Assembly: GCA_046735055.1 (NCBI GenBank)
Contig: JBKPSO010000220.1
Location: 1-20,633, forward strand
Length of the DNA stretch: 20,633 nucleotides
Direction: 5' to 3'
From: DATBLE01 sp046735055
Lineage (GTDB): Bacteria; Actinomycetota; Thermoleophilia; Gaiellales; Gaiellaceae
The notes beneath the pieces are model-generated. The model was not told the origin of the DNA and did no database searches. It saw only the letters and a list, made by a program, of their open reading frames with translations. Within the stretch, counting starts at the first letter, position 1. Every line of letters begins with the position of its first letter. The translations under genes were made by a program, and so were the position numbers. Of the stretch, positions 1-6,857 are shown piece after piece.

Positions 1-940
1 CTCGTGAAGACGATCCTGCGCCCGTCCGGAGACCAGGTCGGGTCGATATCTTCGCGGGTGTTGTAGGTCAGCTGACGCAGACCGGTGCCGTCGGAGTTGA
101 TGACGCAGATCTCCCAGTCGGTGGTGGTGTCCCCCTCGAACGCGTCGAACGCGATCTGTCGGCCGCCGGGGGAGAGCGCGAAGGAGCGGATCCACAGCTG
201 GGTGCGGAGCTTGCGTAGGCCGGTGCCGTCGGCATTCACAACGAAGAGGTCGTCGCCCAAGAAGAAGATGCGCTTCCCATCCGGCGACCAGACCGACGGA
301 GGGTGCCGCGCCCCCCTATGGGGGCGTCCGGTCGGGTGCGGGGTATCCGGCGCAGCCTGCGGCCGTCGGCGTCGACGAGGAACAGGGCCCACATGCCGCG
401 CGCGTCGCGCGGGCTGCTCGTGAACACGATCGTGCGGCCGTCGGGCGACCACGCGGGGTTCGCGTGCCACAATCCCGGGATCAGTCTCCGGCGCCCCTTG
501 CCGTCACGGTTGACGACGAAGATCATCCTGGCGTCGACTTCGCAGGTTTCGGTGTACAAGATCTTCTTCCCGTCCGGCGACCAGGCCGGATCGACGCACG
601 TGCCGTAGATCGCGGGTACGATCGCGCGCCGGCCGCTGCCGTCCCCGTTCGCGACGTAGAGCCGCGACCGCACGCCATACCCGATATACGAGACGACGAA
701 CGCGATCCTTCGACCGTCAGGAGACCACACGGGGAAGCGATCGGCAGGCGTGCCTGCGCTGTGTTGCCGGCTGCCGTCGGCGTTCATGAAGTACAGCCGA
801 CCGTCCCGAAGGAACGCGATCGTGTCGGCCTGCGCAGCATCGCCTCCCGCATCACTCGTCCCTATCCACGCCAACGCGGCGACGGCGACCGCCGCTGCGG
901 CCATCGCCACTCCGACGGCAGCGCGGTTCCTCTGCCTCAC
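1..940 (-). CDS. Secreted PD40/TolB-like beta-propeller protein, frameshifted, 3' end outside window
   Basis: A GTG at 940 opens a protein with a hydrophobic N-terminus (about residues 7-27, Ala/Val-rich), so it is probably exported or membrane-anchored. PD40 (WD40-like) propeller repeats follow, each with a WSPDG core: FPVWSPDGRRIAF, PAWSPDGKKILY and PAWSPDGRTIVF. The uninterrupted frame runs only to about 236 and its last 30 residues look like noise. The family pattern resumes in another frame (SVWSPDGKRIFFLGDDLF at about 250-296) and continues as PTWSPDGRRIVF to base 1, where the gene leaves the window. The break lies at a C6 run (311-316) beside a G5 run (320-324), and one added base restores the frame. 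Such propellers bind proteins or ligands; no enzymatic residues are visible. It diverges from a second PD40 gene at 1461. A base-calling error or a real mutation would both fit. Confidence 0.8.
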
Positions 941-1460
941 GTGACGATTGTCTCACGTCGACGCCGCGAATACCCGCGGACAGCGCAGCCCAACCGACCT
1001 GCCCGAGGACCGGTGAGCTGGACACAGTCACTAGAGAAGGGTGTCCATACCCCTTTATCCATCCTGCCTGGAGCCCCATTCCTGCGGCGAAATGTTCAAC
1101 CCATGAGGCGACGCCTCGCCGGGGTGCGCTATAAGCGCCCGGGCGTTCGGTTCGCACCCGGGCCCGCCTTCGTGGCAAAACGCCCAGTCAGTCTTCGTCC
1201 TCCCAGAGTGGCGCGCCCCACTCACTGAAGAACGCAACGAGATCCTTACCCGGCTGATTGAAGCCGGGCTCCTCGGATGCCGCGTGGCTGCGCCGCCAGC
1301 GAGGCGCTCGATCCCTGCTCTTCACCTAGCCGATGAGCGGAACCCAGCTCGGACGCGTGTCCGAGGCGCGGTTCCGCGTGAGGTTCGACTTCGCCGCGGC
1401 CGTGGCAAACTTGCTCCTTCGAGCCGGGGGGTGAACTCGAACGCTGAAACCGGCTTTGAG
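941..1460. other. Intergenic region between divergent PD40 genes, with unexplained short ORFs
   Basis: No gene is recognised here. Three short readings look more protein-like than chance but compete with each other. They are a minus-strand GTG ORF at about 1188-1325 ending FFSEWGAPLWEDED, an overlapping plus-strand reading (EWRAPLTEERNEILTRLIEA, about 1206-1265), and a plus ORF at 1333-1434 containing VSEARFRVRFDFAAAVANLL. They may be remnants of an older gene. A 6-bp inverted repeat (TTCGAG at 1418-1423, CTCGAA at 1436-1441) lies just upstream of the next gene and could be an operator. Confidence 0.3.
947..952 (-). promoter_or_regulatory. Candidate -10 (GACAAT) for leaderless start at 940
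   Basis: On the minus strand GACAAT is followed by exactly 6 nt and then the GTG start. The spacing equals that of the better TANNNT boxes elsewhere in this window, although the first base departs from the consensus. No Shine-Dalgarno sequence is present. Confidence 0.35.
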
Positions 1461-2411
1461 GTGACGCACGATCGGGGAGGAGACGCTCTGCGTCGAGCAC
1501 GAACGAGAGCTGTGGTGGTGGTGGTGGTGTTCGCCGCGGTACTCGCGGCGCCTGCGTCGCCGCACAGACGCAACGCCGGCATCGTCTGGGCGGAGGCGAA
1601 CGCGATCTACGGCGCGAACGCCGACGGCAGCGGGCGGCACAAGATCACCGCATACTACGGCCGCTACTTGCCGGACAACTTCAGCTCGCCCGTGTGGTCG
1701 CCGTCCGGGCGCGTGCTCGCGTACAGCACCTGCGGCAGCGACACGTGCTTCATCCAGCTCTTTGGGCCGTCGGGGCGGAAGCGGACGCTTTCGCTCGACA
1801 AGTTGCAAGCGGAGACCAGCCCGACCTGGTCACCCGACGGGCAAGAGCTCGCGTTTACGTCATCTCGCGGTAGTCCGATCGCCGGTGAGGGGATTTCGGC
1901 CGTCTCGGTTGTGTCTCGGCGAATGCGCCGGATAACACCTCCGAAGGTCTTGCGGATGGACGAGGATCCGTCCTGGTCGCCGGACGGGACGACGATCGCC
2001 TTCGTCCGGTTCGTTAGCAAGCGCGTCATCTACCCCTTCCTCACCGGCGCGCCCGTCATCTACCTCGTCGGCGCCGACGGCAGGCGGCTGCGCTGGCTCA
2101 CACGCGGCGAGTCGCCGTCGTGGTCGCCGGACGGGCGCCGCCTGGTGTTCGCGTGGGGCGATGGCATCTACACGATCGAGCCCAGCGGCCACGGACGGAC
2201 GCGCATCGCGCGCGTCCGCGGGACGAAGGGGGATCTGCTTCAGCCGCGATGGTCACCCGACGGGAGAAAGATCCTGTATACGACGACTCCCTACGGGCGT
2301 CACCCTGGGATCTGGGTGATGGACGCCGACGGCTCCGACCGCAAGCGTGTGGTCACCATCCGCGGCTTCTACCGTGACAACGCTCTCTTCGGCGCGAACT
2401 GGAAGCCGTGA
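1461..2411 (+). CDS. Secreted PD40/TolB-like beta-propeller protein
   Basis: The protein has a basic N-terminus (RRARTR), a Val/Ala hydrophobic core and a likely signal-peptidase site near APASP, then at least five PD40 repeats with WSP(D/S)G cores: SPVWSPSGRVLAY, SPTWSPDGQELAF, DPSWSPDGTTIAF, SPSWSPDGRRLVF and PRWSPDGRKILY. Each repeat is one propeller blade. The fold is used in TolB-like and other extracytoplasmic binding proteins, and no catalytic motif is seen. The frame is open further upstream to 1284, but that part has no signal-peptide logic. GTG 1461 is the nearest canonical start. A strong Shine-Dalgarno sequence (GGGGAGGAG, 1474-1482) instead points to an in-frame CTG at 1488, which would begin exactly at the basic n-region. 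It is a paralogue of the divergent gene at 1-940. Function beyond binding is unknown. Confidence 0.85.
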   Translation: MTHDRGGDALRRARTRAVVVVVVFAAVLAAPASPHRRNAGIVWAEANAIYGANADGSGRHKITAYYGRYLPDNFSSPVWSPSGRVLAYSTCGSDTCFIQLFGPSGRKRTLSLDKLQAETSPTWSPDGQELAFTSSRGSPIAGEGISAVSVVSRRMRRITPPKVLRMDEDPSWSPDGTTIAFVRFVSKRVIYPFLTGAPVIYLVGADGRRLRWLTRGESPSWSPDGRRLVFAWGDGIYTIEPSGHGRTRIARVRGTKGDLLQPRWSPDGRKILYTTTPYGRHPGIWVMDADGSDRKRVVTIRGFYRDNALFGANWKP

Positions 2412-2682
2412 CTGCCGAGGGATTTCTCTCGAAATCTGATCTACGAGGCCGACGGCGACCCCTGTCGCGCGCTGGGTGATGCGAAACGCGTGGCCCTCGA
2501 AGATGGAGATTGGTGCAAGAGATCAAACGGGAGAGCGACATTCCACTCGCCTGACCAAGGCTGACTCCGGGGCTCCGAAAGCGGTCGCGCCGCGAGCATC
2601 ACTATCCGCATTCCGCAGCGACAACGAGATCCGCAGCATCTCGGCCTTGGAGTACCGTGTCTACGGGTAGGCAGGTGCGGAC
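2412..2682. other. Gap with no recognised gene
   Basis: After the PD40 stop the same frame stays open for about 50 codons (to about 2563) without a credible start or family match, so I treat it as chance in GC-rich DNA. TAGGCA at 2668-2673 lies 9 nt before the next ATG and may be a weak version of the -10 motif seen at other genes here. Confidence 0.3.
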
Positions 2683-3033
2683 ATGATCACCGGAGTTCAT
2701 GCAGTGATCTTCACCGCGGACGCGGAGCGGGATCGCGCGTTCTTCCGAAATGTGCTCGAGTTCCCTTCCGTCGATGCCGGCGGCGGCTGGCTGATCTTCG
2801 CCCTGCCGCCCGCGGAGCTGGCGGCTCATCCCGCCGAAGAGGGCGGCCAGCACGAGCTCTACCTCATGTGCGATGACGTCCACGCCACCGTCGCCGAACT
2901 GAAAGCCAAGGGAGTCGACGTCGCCCGGCCCATAAGCGACGAGGGCTTCGGGCTCGTGACCGCGATCCGACTACCCAGCGGCGGCGAGCTCGGGCTGTAC
3001 CAACCGAACCACCCATCGCCGCTGGCCTTCTAA
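2683..3033 (+). CDS. VOC-superfamily (glyoxalase/bleomycin-resistance-like) protein
   Basis: This 116-residue protein is a single VOC domain (two beta-alpha-beta-beta-beta modules), the usual size for the family. Visible hallmarks are the opening VHAVIFTAD with a potential metal-ligand His at residue 6, the helix ERDRAFFRNVLEF, the mid-domain strand ELYLMCDDVHATVAELKAKG and the C-terminal strand SGGELGLYQP, whose Glu could be the second ligand. VOC proteins of this size act as dimers in metal-dependent isomerisation, dioxygenation, or binding and sequestration of small molecules. The sequence alone does not reveal the substrate. The ATG has only a weak ribosome site. The gene stands alone; the DNA just downstream holds a decayed minus-strand gene. 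Confidence 0.88.
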   Translation: MITGVHAVIFTADAERDRAFFRNVLEFPSVDAGGGWLIFALPPAELAAHPAEEGGQHELYLMCDDVHATVAELKAKGVDVARPISDEGFGLVTAIRLPSGGELGLYQPNHPSPLAF

Positions 3034-3215
3034 GTAGGGGAGGCCGGCAAAACGTCGCGTGCCCGGGCAGGCAGCGGCGATTGCGGGTGCGTGCGAAAGA
3101 CACGTCTCGCGCGGCGCGCCACCGGCTCCAGGCGTCCTCCGCTCCGCGGTCGCGCGCCCTCCGCGTAGAGCGCGAAGACGCGCCGCTTCCAGTCCAGCAA
3201 GTCGAGTTCGTCCAC
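3034..3215 (-). pseudogene. Degenerate DUF1684 N-terminal fragment
   Basis: Read on the minus strand from a GTG at 3215, the three frames together spell a DUF1684-type sequence. The first frame gives VDELDLLDWKRRVFALYAE. A second frame gives GAEDAWSRWRAARD, the first returns with FRTHPQSPLP, and a third gives RRFAGLPYL. From memory, HPQSPL followed by AGLPY is characteristic of DUF1684 proteins, whose role is not established. At least three frameshifts are needed, and the rest of the domain is missing because the plus-strand VOC gene occupies the DNA beyond 3033. It is therefore a broken, truncated gene. A TATTCT box (3235-3240) upstream may be the relic promoter. Confidence 0.6.
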
Positions 3216-3275
3216 TTCTTCGTCCCGGGAAGGCAGAATAAGCCGTCCATCGAACGAATTGGAGGATCCTTCTCG

Positions 3276-3743
3276 ATGAGCTCGTCGAGTTTGAAGCTGG
3301 TGGGGATTGCGGCGACTGGCGTCGTCGCCGCAGGCGTCCTCGCGCTCCCCGGCGCACTTGCCCTCGAGAGGCCCGGGACGATCCGGATCACCGACGCGGA
3401 GAAGCGGCACTCCCACATCGACTTCGGCGCCGCGGGCCACACCTCCGGGGACATCGACACTTACCGCTCGCTCCTCTACAACAGGCGGATCCAGGCCAGA
3501 CCCCTCGGCCACGCCGACATGGTCTGCACGACGATCACGAGGTCGACGCAGAGCTGCAACGCCACCTACTTCCTGCCCCGGGGCCAGCTCGTCGTCTCCG
3601 GCGTGATCTCCTCGCGGCTGATCTACATCCTCGCCGTGGTCGGCGGAACGGAGTACTACAACAACGCCCGTGGCACGCTGACGGTGACCTCCATACACCG
3701 TTCACCCACCCGGGAGCTGCTCGTCTTCCGGCTCGTTGTATGA
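3276..3743 (+). CDS. Secreted allene-oxide-cyclase/dirigent-like beta-barrel protein
   Basis: The start ATG at 3276 is chosen because GGAGGA (3261-3266) sits 9 nt upstream and the N-terminus then becomes a clean signal peptide (hydrophobic about residues 8-30, LALPGALAL). The frame upstream is open to 3081 but looks non-coding. The 155-residue product continues as a beta-rich domain ending in VVGGTEYYNNARGTLTVTSI, a pattern typical of the allene-oxide-cyclase/dirigent barrel, in which GGT...NARG marks the turn into the last strands. Two cysteines (near MVCTTI and QSCNAT) could form a disulfide after export. Bacterial members have no firmly known function; ligand binding is plausible. The stop overlaps the ATG of the response regulator by 4 bases (ATGA), so it heads a three-gene operon with a two-component pair. 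Confidence 0.72.
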   Translation: MSSSSLKLVGIAATGVVAAGVLALPGALALERPGTIRITDAEKRHSHIDFGAAGHTSGDIDTYRSLLYNRRIQARPLGHADMVCTTITRSTQSCNATYFLPRGQLVVSGVISSRLIYILAVVGGTEYYNNARGTLTVTSIHRSPTRELLVFRLVV

Positions 3744-4108
3744 ACAAGGTGCTGATCTGTGACGACGAGCCGCTGCTGCGCGAGCTGATGCGGGTCGCGC
3801 TGGTCGGCGACTACTCCTTCGAGGAGGCCGGGACCGTGGAGGAGGCGATCGAGCGCGCAGCGAGCTTCCGCCCGGATGTCGCGCTGATCGACGTGATGAT
3901 GCCCGGCGGCTCGGGGCTCAAGATCATCCGCCACCTGAAGAGCGAGCCCGAGCTCGGGCACGTGCGCTGCGTTGTCGTCTCCGCCTTCACGGATGAGGCC
4001 GACCGCCGCGAGGCGAGGGAAGCGGGCGCCGAGGCGTTCGTGGCCAAGCCGTTCGATCCCGACGAGCTCTCCGCGACCGTCGCCTCGCTGCTGGCGGACG
4101 CCGATTGA
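3740..4108 (+). CDS. Receiver-only response regulator (CheY-like)
   Basis: This is a single receiver domain of 122 residues without an output domain. The acidic pocket is D8-D9, the phospho-acceptor is D51 (ALIDVMMPG), the switch Ser is S81 (VVSAF) and the conserved Lys is K103 (FVAKPF), so it should be phosphorylatable. The start overlaps the stop of the secreted barrel gene (ATGA), implying translational coupling. Its stop is one base before the start of the histidine kinase, its obvious cognate partner. With no DNA-binding domain it probably acts through protein-protein contacts or as a phosphorelay intermediate. Confidence 0.92.
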   Translation: MNKVLICDDEPLLRELMRVALVGDYSFEEAGTVEEAIERAASFRPDVALIDVMMPGGSGLKIIRHLKSEPELGHVRCVVVSAFTDEADRREAREAGAEAFVAKPFDPDELSATVASLLADAD

Positions 4109-4109
4109 G

Positions 4110-5696
4110 ATGCGGCTGACCGGCTGGCTCGCCCAGCGTTACCGCCGCGCCGCCGACAACGCGGCCACGGCCCCGATCGTCGCGCGCGTGCTGGGCGCGA
4201 TCGGCGTGCTCGCGATCCTCGTCGCCGCCGCGTTCGCCTTCGTGCTGGTAGCGCTCTCGAACCTGCGCGGGTCGACGAACGAGCAGGCGGTCGCAAACCG
4301 TGTGACGACCGGTGCGCTGCGGCTCGAGCGCATCGTGGACGAGCTCGACCAGAGCCTGCGCGGCTTCGTGCTCACCCGGAACAAGGGCATCCGCCAGAAC
4401 TGGGACACGTCGCGGCGCGCCCTCCCGGCCGCGATCTCCGCGCTCGAGAAGCAGGTTGCCCCGCAGCCCCACGAGGCGAAGCTCGTGCGCAACATCGCCG
4501 ATCAGGCGCGGACGTACGTGACGGACTACGGAGAGAATATCCTGCAGATCGCGGAGGAGGACCCGGCCGCTGCGCGCTCACCGACGGCGACTGGCGAGGG
4601 GCTGATCTACATCGGCGGGCTCCGGCGCAGCCTCGCCCGGCTGCTCGCCGACGAGGACCGCCTGATCTCGTCGCACGCGTCGTCGTCGAAGAAGCGCGCC
4701 AACCAGGCCGTGCTGATCGGCAGCATCGCGCTCGGGACCTCGGGCTTACTGTTGTTGCTCGTCAGCGGCTACCTCGTTCGAGCGGTGGCGCGGCCGGTGC
4801 GCGTCGTCGCGAGCGGGGCCTCGCGGATCGCGGCGGGCGACCTCTCGACCCGGATCCCGGCCGGCGGGCCTGCCGAGATCAGGGAACTGACCACCGCGTT
4901 CAACACGATGGCGGAGTCGGTCGAGCACGGCCGCCGCGAGCTCGAGGTGCAGAACGAGCAGCTGCGGCAGAGCGAGCGAGCGAAGTCGGAGCTGATCACG
5001 ATCGTCTCCCACGAGCTGCGGACGCCGCTCTCGAGCATCCTCGGCTACACGCGCCTGCTGCTGAAGCGCGACCCCGACCAGCCTACGTTGCGCCGCTACG
5101 TGGAGATCATCCACGACCAGGGTGAGCGTCTGGCCGGCCTGATCGAGGGCTTCCTGGCAGCGGACGAGCGGAACGGCAACGGCCTCAAGCTCGCGTCGGT
5201 GCCGCTCGACCTCGGCGAGCTCGTGCGGCGCGAAGTTGACCTGATCGCCGCCGACTCCCCGGACCACGAGCTCGAGGTCGTCCTCGGCGCGGAGCCGTTG
5301 ACCGTGCTCGCCGACCGGGAGCGACTGGCGCAGGTCGTGATCAACCTCGTCACGAACGCGGTCAAGTACTCGCCGGCAGGCGGTCGTATCCGGGTCGAGG
5401 TCCGCAAGCGCGGCACTTCGATCCGGACGAGCGTCCAGGACGAGGGCCTCGGCATCCCGCTGCAGCACCAGTCGCGTGTCTTCAGCAAGTTCTTCCGCGG
5501 CGAGGCGAAGGCGACTGGCGTTCCGGGTATCGGCCTGGGCCTCGCCCTGTCCCGCGAGATCGTCGAGGCGCACGGCGGCCGGATCGATTTCACGAGCATC
5601 GAGAACAAGGGCTCGACCTTTTGGTTCGAGCTGCCGATGTACCAGGCAGTTGCAGATGTTCGTGCACAGCAGCGCGCGTCCTCGCCCAGGACCTAG
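4110..5696 (+). CDS. Membrane sensor histidine kinase, CHASE3-like sensor, HAMP
   Basis: The 528-residue protein has TM1 at about 27-50, an extracytoplasmic region of about 145 residues that resembles CHASE3 (helical, with RGFVLTRN), TM2 at about 200-223, HAMP at about 224-278, a coiled linker, then HisKA with the phospho-acceptor H301 in VSHELRTPLSSILGY. The HATPase_c domain is intact: N-box INLVTNAVKYSP (about 411-422), G1 DEGLGIP, F-box FSKFF and G2 GIGLGLAL. It should autophosphorylate and pass phosphate to the receiver encoded one base upstream. ATG 4110 is chosen over longer open sequence because it follows the receiver stop directly and starts just before TM1. The signal is unknown; the secreted barrel protein of the same operon is a candidate sensor partner. 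Confidence 0.93.
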   Translation: MRLTGWLAQRYRRAADNAATAPIVARVLGAIGVLAILVAAAFAFVLVALSNLRGSTNEQAVANRVTTGALRLERIVDELDQSLRGFVLTRNKGIRQNWDTSRRALPAAISALEKQVAPQPHEAKLVRNIADQARTYVTDYGENILQIAEEDPAAARSPTATGEGLIYIGGLRRSLARLLADEDRLISSHASSSKKRANQAVLIGSIALGTSGLLLLLVSGYLVRAVARPVRVVASGASRIAAGDLSTRIPAGGPAEIRELTTAFNTMAESVEHGRRELEVQNEQLRQSERAKSELITIVSHELRTPLSSILGYTRLLLKRDPDQPTLRRYVEIIHDQGERLAGLIEGFLAADERNGNGLKLASVPLDLGELVRREVDLIAADSPDHELEVVLGAEPLTVLADRERLAQVVINLVTNAVKYSPAGGRIRVEVRKRGTSIRTSVQDEGLGIPLQHQSRVFSKFFRGEAKATGVPGIGLGLALSREIVEAHGGRIDFTSIENKGSTFWFELPMYQAVADVRAQQRASSPRT

Positions 5697-5723
5697 AAGG
5701 TCGGGCGAAAACGTGCTGCCAAT

Positions 5724-5883
5724 GTGCAGTTCTCAGGTCTCCGCATGAGCATCGACCCGAGCGACGACTGCACGTTCTGGTACGCGAACGAGTACCTGCC
5801 GCAGAACGGACTTCAACTGGACCTGGATCGGCTCCTTCCAGCTGCCGGGCGTCTTTGGGACTATCGGGGGTGGGTCCCCATGA
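5724..5883 (+). pseudogene. Frameshifted C-terminal remnant of a secreted BNR/sialidase-like protein
   Basis: A plus-strand reading gives SIDPSDDCTFWYANEYLP from about 5748. After a frameshift near 5805-5810 it continues as DFNWTWIGSFQLPG and stops at 5881-5883. The pattern DPSDDCTFWY-NEY followed by FNW...IGSF is, to my knowledge, a recurring C-terminal signature of large secreted repeat proteins (exo-alpha-sialidase/BNR-like and similar). No propeller or catalytic domain precedes it, because the histidine kinase ends at 5696. It is therefore a stranded tail of a deleted gene. Removing one base or adding two joins the two frames. Confidence 0.6.
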
Positions 5884-5885
5884 GC

Positions 5886-5891
5886 TAGCCT
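5886..5891 (+). promoter_or_regulatory. -10 box TAGCCT for leaderless start at 5899
   Basis: TAGCCT fits the actinobacterial TANNNT -10 and lies 7 nt before the GTG. There is no Shine-Dalgarno sequence in between, as expected for a leaderless mRNA. Confidence 0.55.
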
Positions 5892-5898
5892 CGACCGG

Positions 5899-6816
5899 GT
5901 GAGGCTCGAGGGTATCCACCACATCACGGCGGTCACGGCCGATGCACCGCAAAACGTCGAGTTCTACGCGGGCCTGCTCGGCCTCCGCCTCGTCAAGAAG
6001 TCCGTCAACCAGGACGACCCGACCGTCTACCACCTGTTCTACGCCGACGAGCAGGGCTCGTACGGCTCGGATCTGACCTTCTTCGAGTACCCGGGCGCGC
6101 GCCGCGGCCGGGCCGGAGCTGGGATGCCCTATCGCGTCGTCTGGCGCGTGGCGTCGAGCGACGCGCTCGACTTCTGGGCGCAGCGCCTCGGCGCCGCCGG
6201 GGTCGAGTCGGAGCGCACCGGCGAGCGGCTCCTCCTCCACGACCCGGAGGGGCTAGAGCTCGAGCTCGCCGTCGTCGAGACGGATGACCCGCCGCTGATT
6301 GCCGACCACCCCGAGGTGCCCGCCGGGCTCGCACTGCAGGGCTTCGACTCGGTGCGCGTGTACGCCGCAGACCCGGAGCAGAGCCGCGGCTTTCTCGAGG
6401 AAGCGATGGGCTTCCGGCCGGCCGGTGAGGACACCTGGGAGTCGCGGGGCGAGGAGCGGGGGTCGCTCTACGTCGCCGACCGCACCGACGTGGGGGGGCA
6501 AGGCGGCGCGGGCACAATTCATCACGTCGCCTGGGCCTCGGCGATGGACGAGCACGAGGCCTGGCGTGCCCGCGTGGCCGAGGGCGGCGCGCGGCCGACC
6601 CCCGTGATCGACCGCTTCTACTTCCGCTCGATCTACTTCCGCGAGCCGAGCGGCGTGCTGTTCGAGATCGCGACGATCGGGCCCGGCTTCGCCGTCGACG
6701 AGCCGGCCGAGCACCTCGGCGAGCGGCTCTCGCTCCCGCCCGACTACGAGCACCTGCGCACGCAGCTCGAACCGGTGCTCACGCCGCTCCCGAACTCTCG
6801 GAGCGTCGCGGCGTAG
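5899..6816 (+). CDS. VOC-family ring-cleaving dioxygenase (PcpA/MhqO-like)
   Basis: The 305-residue protein has two VOC modules in tandem, the normal length of the ring-cleaving dioxygenase group that includes PcpA, LinE and the quinone-detoxifying Mhq proteins. The opening GIHHITAVTADAPQNVEFY is characteristic. Probable Fe(II) ligands are H8 (GIHHIT), H209 (TIHHVAW) and E256 (GVLFEIAT), the 2-His-1-carboxylate set. It should open hydroquinone or catechol-type rings with O2 in the cytoplasm; the exact substrate is not visible. The GTG start at 5899 gives the conserved N-terminus and follows a close -10 box. The gene is monocistronic and ends in a strong bidirectional terminator shared with the convergent cupin gene. 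Confidence 0.92.
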   Translation: MRLEGIHHITAVTADAPQNVEFYAGLLGLRLVKKSVNQDDPTVYHLFYADEQGSYGSDLTFFEYPGARRGRAGAGMPYRVVWRVASSDALDFWAQRLGAAGVESERTGERLLLHDPEGLELELAVVETDDPPLIADHPEVPAGLALQGFDSVRVYAADPEQSRGFLEEAMGFRPAGEDTWESRGEERGSLYVADRTDVGGQGGAGTIHHVAWASAMDEHEAWRARVAEGGARPTPVIDRFYFRSIYFREPSGVLFEIATIGPGFAVDEPAEHLGERLSLPPDYEHLRTQLEPVLTPLPNSRSVAA

Positions 6817-6817
6817 A

Positions 6818-6857
6818 GAAAACGAGCGACAGGCCTCGAGGCCTGTCGCTCGTTTTC
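6818..6857. terminator. Perfect 40-bp palindrome, bidirectional Rho-independent terminator
   Basis: A perfect palindrome centred at 6837/6838 has GAAAACGAGCGACAGGCCTC as its left arm. It begins 2 bp after the dioxygenase stop (6816) and ends 1 bp before the cupin stop (6858). The stem is GC-rich with A4 on one side and T4 on the other, so it can terminate transcription in both directions. Confidence 0.9.

Noticed and set aside
1038..1063. Similarity between the segment here and the one upstream of 8055 (TCCAT followed by CCCTTTAT)
   Set aside because: The match is short, needs a gap, and covers different positions relative to genes; probably chance.
1140..1165. tRNA T-arm-like sequence (GGTTCGCACCCG)
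   Set aside because: Only 3 pairs form around the loop and no acceptor, D or anticodon arms can be placed; a similar lookalike at about 9460 also fails.
464..1228. Long plus-strand ORF of 254 codons
   Set aside because: It is antisense to the PD40 gene, has no recognisable domain, and its composition is Arg/Pro-rich shadow sequence.
2412..2563. Open frame continuing past the PD40 stop (possible read-through or pseudogene)
   Set aside because: Fifty open codons are expected by chance at this GC content, and no PD40 repeat or other motif is found.
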